DNA of 64,000 nucleotides from an uncultured Planctomycetia bacterium (GTDB taxonomy: Bacteria; Planctomycetota; Phycisphaerae; Phycisphaerales; SM1A02). The position numbers and the translations under genes were made by a program. The notes under the pieces are model-generated. The model ran no database searches. It saw nothing but the letters and a program-made list of their open reading frames with translations, and was not told where the DNA came from. Shown in pieces: positions 63,952 to 64,000 of this stretch. Each line of letters opens with the position of its first letter. Position 1 is the first letter of the stretch. The stretch lies in NCBI GenBank assembly GCA_937871505.1, contig CALMPF010000057.1, positions 89,005 to 153,004 on the forward strand. The letters are read 5' to 3'.

Positions 63952-64000
63952 AGATCGGAAGAGCGTCGTGTAGGGAAAGAGTGTAGATCTCGGTGGTCGC
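63952..64000. other. Illumina TruSeq adapter sequence at the contig end
   Basis: The last 49 bases match, as recalled, the reverse complement of the TruSeq universal adapter from its first base (AGATCGGAAGAGCGTCGTGT and onward to CTCGGTGGTCGC). This is library-preparation sequence, not genome. Confidence 0.97.

Overview
The window is GC-rich (about 70% by eye) and reads as one end of an assembled contig from an uncultured Planctomycetota bacterium, most likely close to Phycisphaerae. The lineage call is an inference. It rests on three secreted proteins with signal peptides and dockerin-like C-termini (DLNGDGVVN / DLDGDGDVDG motifs), an LptF/LptG pair, a Tricorn-type protease, a Thermus-type NADP isocitrate dehydrogenase and PA14 and YdjY secreted proteins. 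No rRNA, tRNA, CRISPR array, transposase or phage gene was seen. The last 49 bases are Illumina TruSeq adapter, so the right-hand end is an assembly artefact.

Layout. 1-5.5 kb: a PA14 secreted protein running off the left edge, an HNH nuclease, and a three-gene overlapping operon (membrane protein, ATP-grasp ligase-like enzyme, unknown membrane-tethered protein). 6.2-10.9 kb: a 1565-residue signalling protein combining TIR, CHAT protease, STAND NTPase and six almost identical 48-residue TPR-like repeats; it is the most striking gene here and looks like a bacterial NLR-like immune or cell-death protein. 11-26.7 kb: a sigma-54 response regulator, lptF, lptG, nrdR, a Tricorn protease, a beta-propeller lipoprotein, a membrane-bound PP2C phosphatase, a degenerate P-loop/deoxyribosyltransferase-like fusion and truA. 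26.8-33.5 kb: a secretome block (two secreted proteins of unknown role, a DUF3299-like protein, a dockerin-tagged TIM-barrel-like protein) plus a BshB1-like deacetylase. 33.9-39.6 kb: alaS, an ABC ATPase and a permease with 4-nt overlaps, with an ACT-domain gene divergent from them. 39.6-47.9 kb: a cyclophilin, a tandem PTPS/QueD protein, an AT-rich island with a strong intrinsic terminator (candidate small RNA), a YdjY lipoprotein, ruvC with an orphan ABC ATPase, trpE and a zinc-ribbon membrane protein. 48.3-57.4 kb: a CtpA-type protease, aroB, an M19 dipeptidase, icd, rpiB, and a TauE/SafE plus DUF1634 pair. 57.5-63.9 kb: a C39-like secreted protein with dockerin repeats, a repeat-filled gene-poor stretch, a small hypothetical gene, and nuoE - small protein - nuoF of respiratory complex I.

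Most of the window is ordinary housekeeping and secretome. The accessory signals are the TIR-CHAT-STAND gene with its homogenised repeats, the AT-rich candidate RNA locus near 42.4 kb, a three-copy dispersed repeat family near 53.5 and 59.5 kb, and several tandem repeats placed next to start codons, including a (TC)15 microsatellite.
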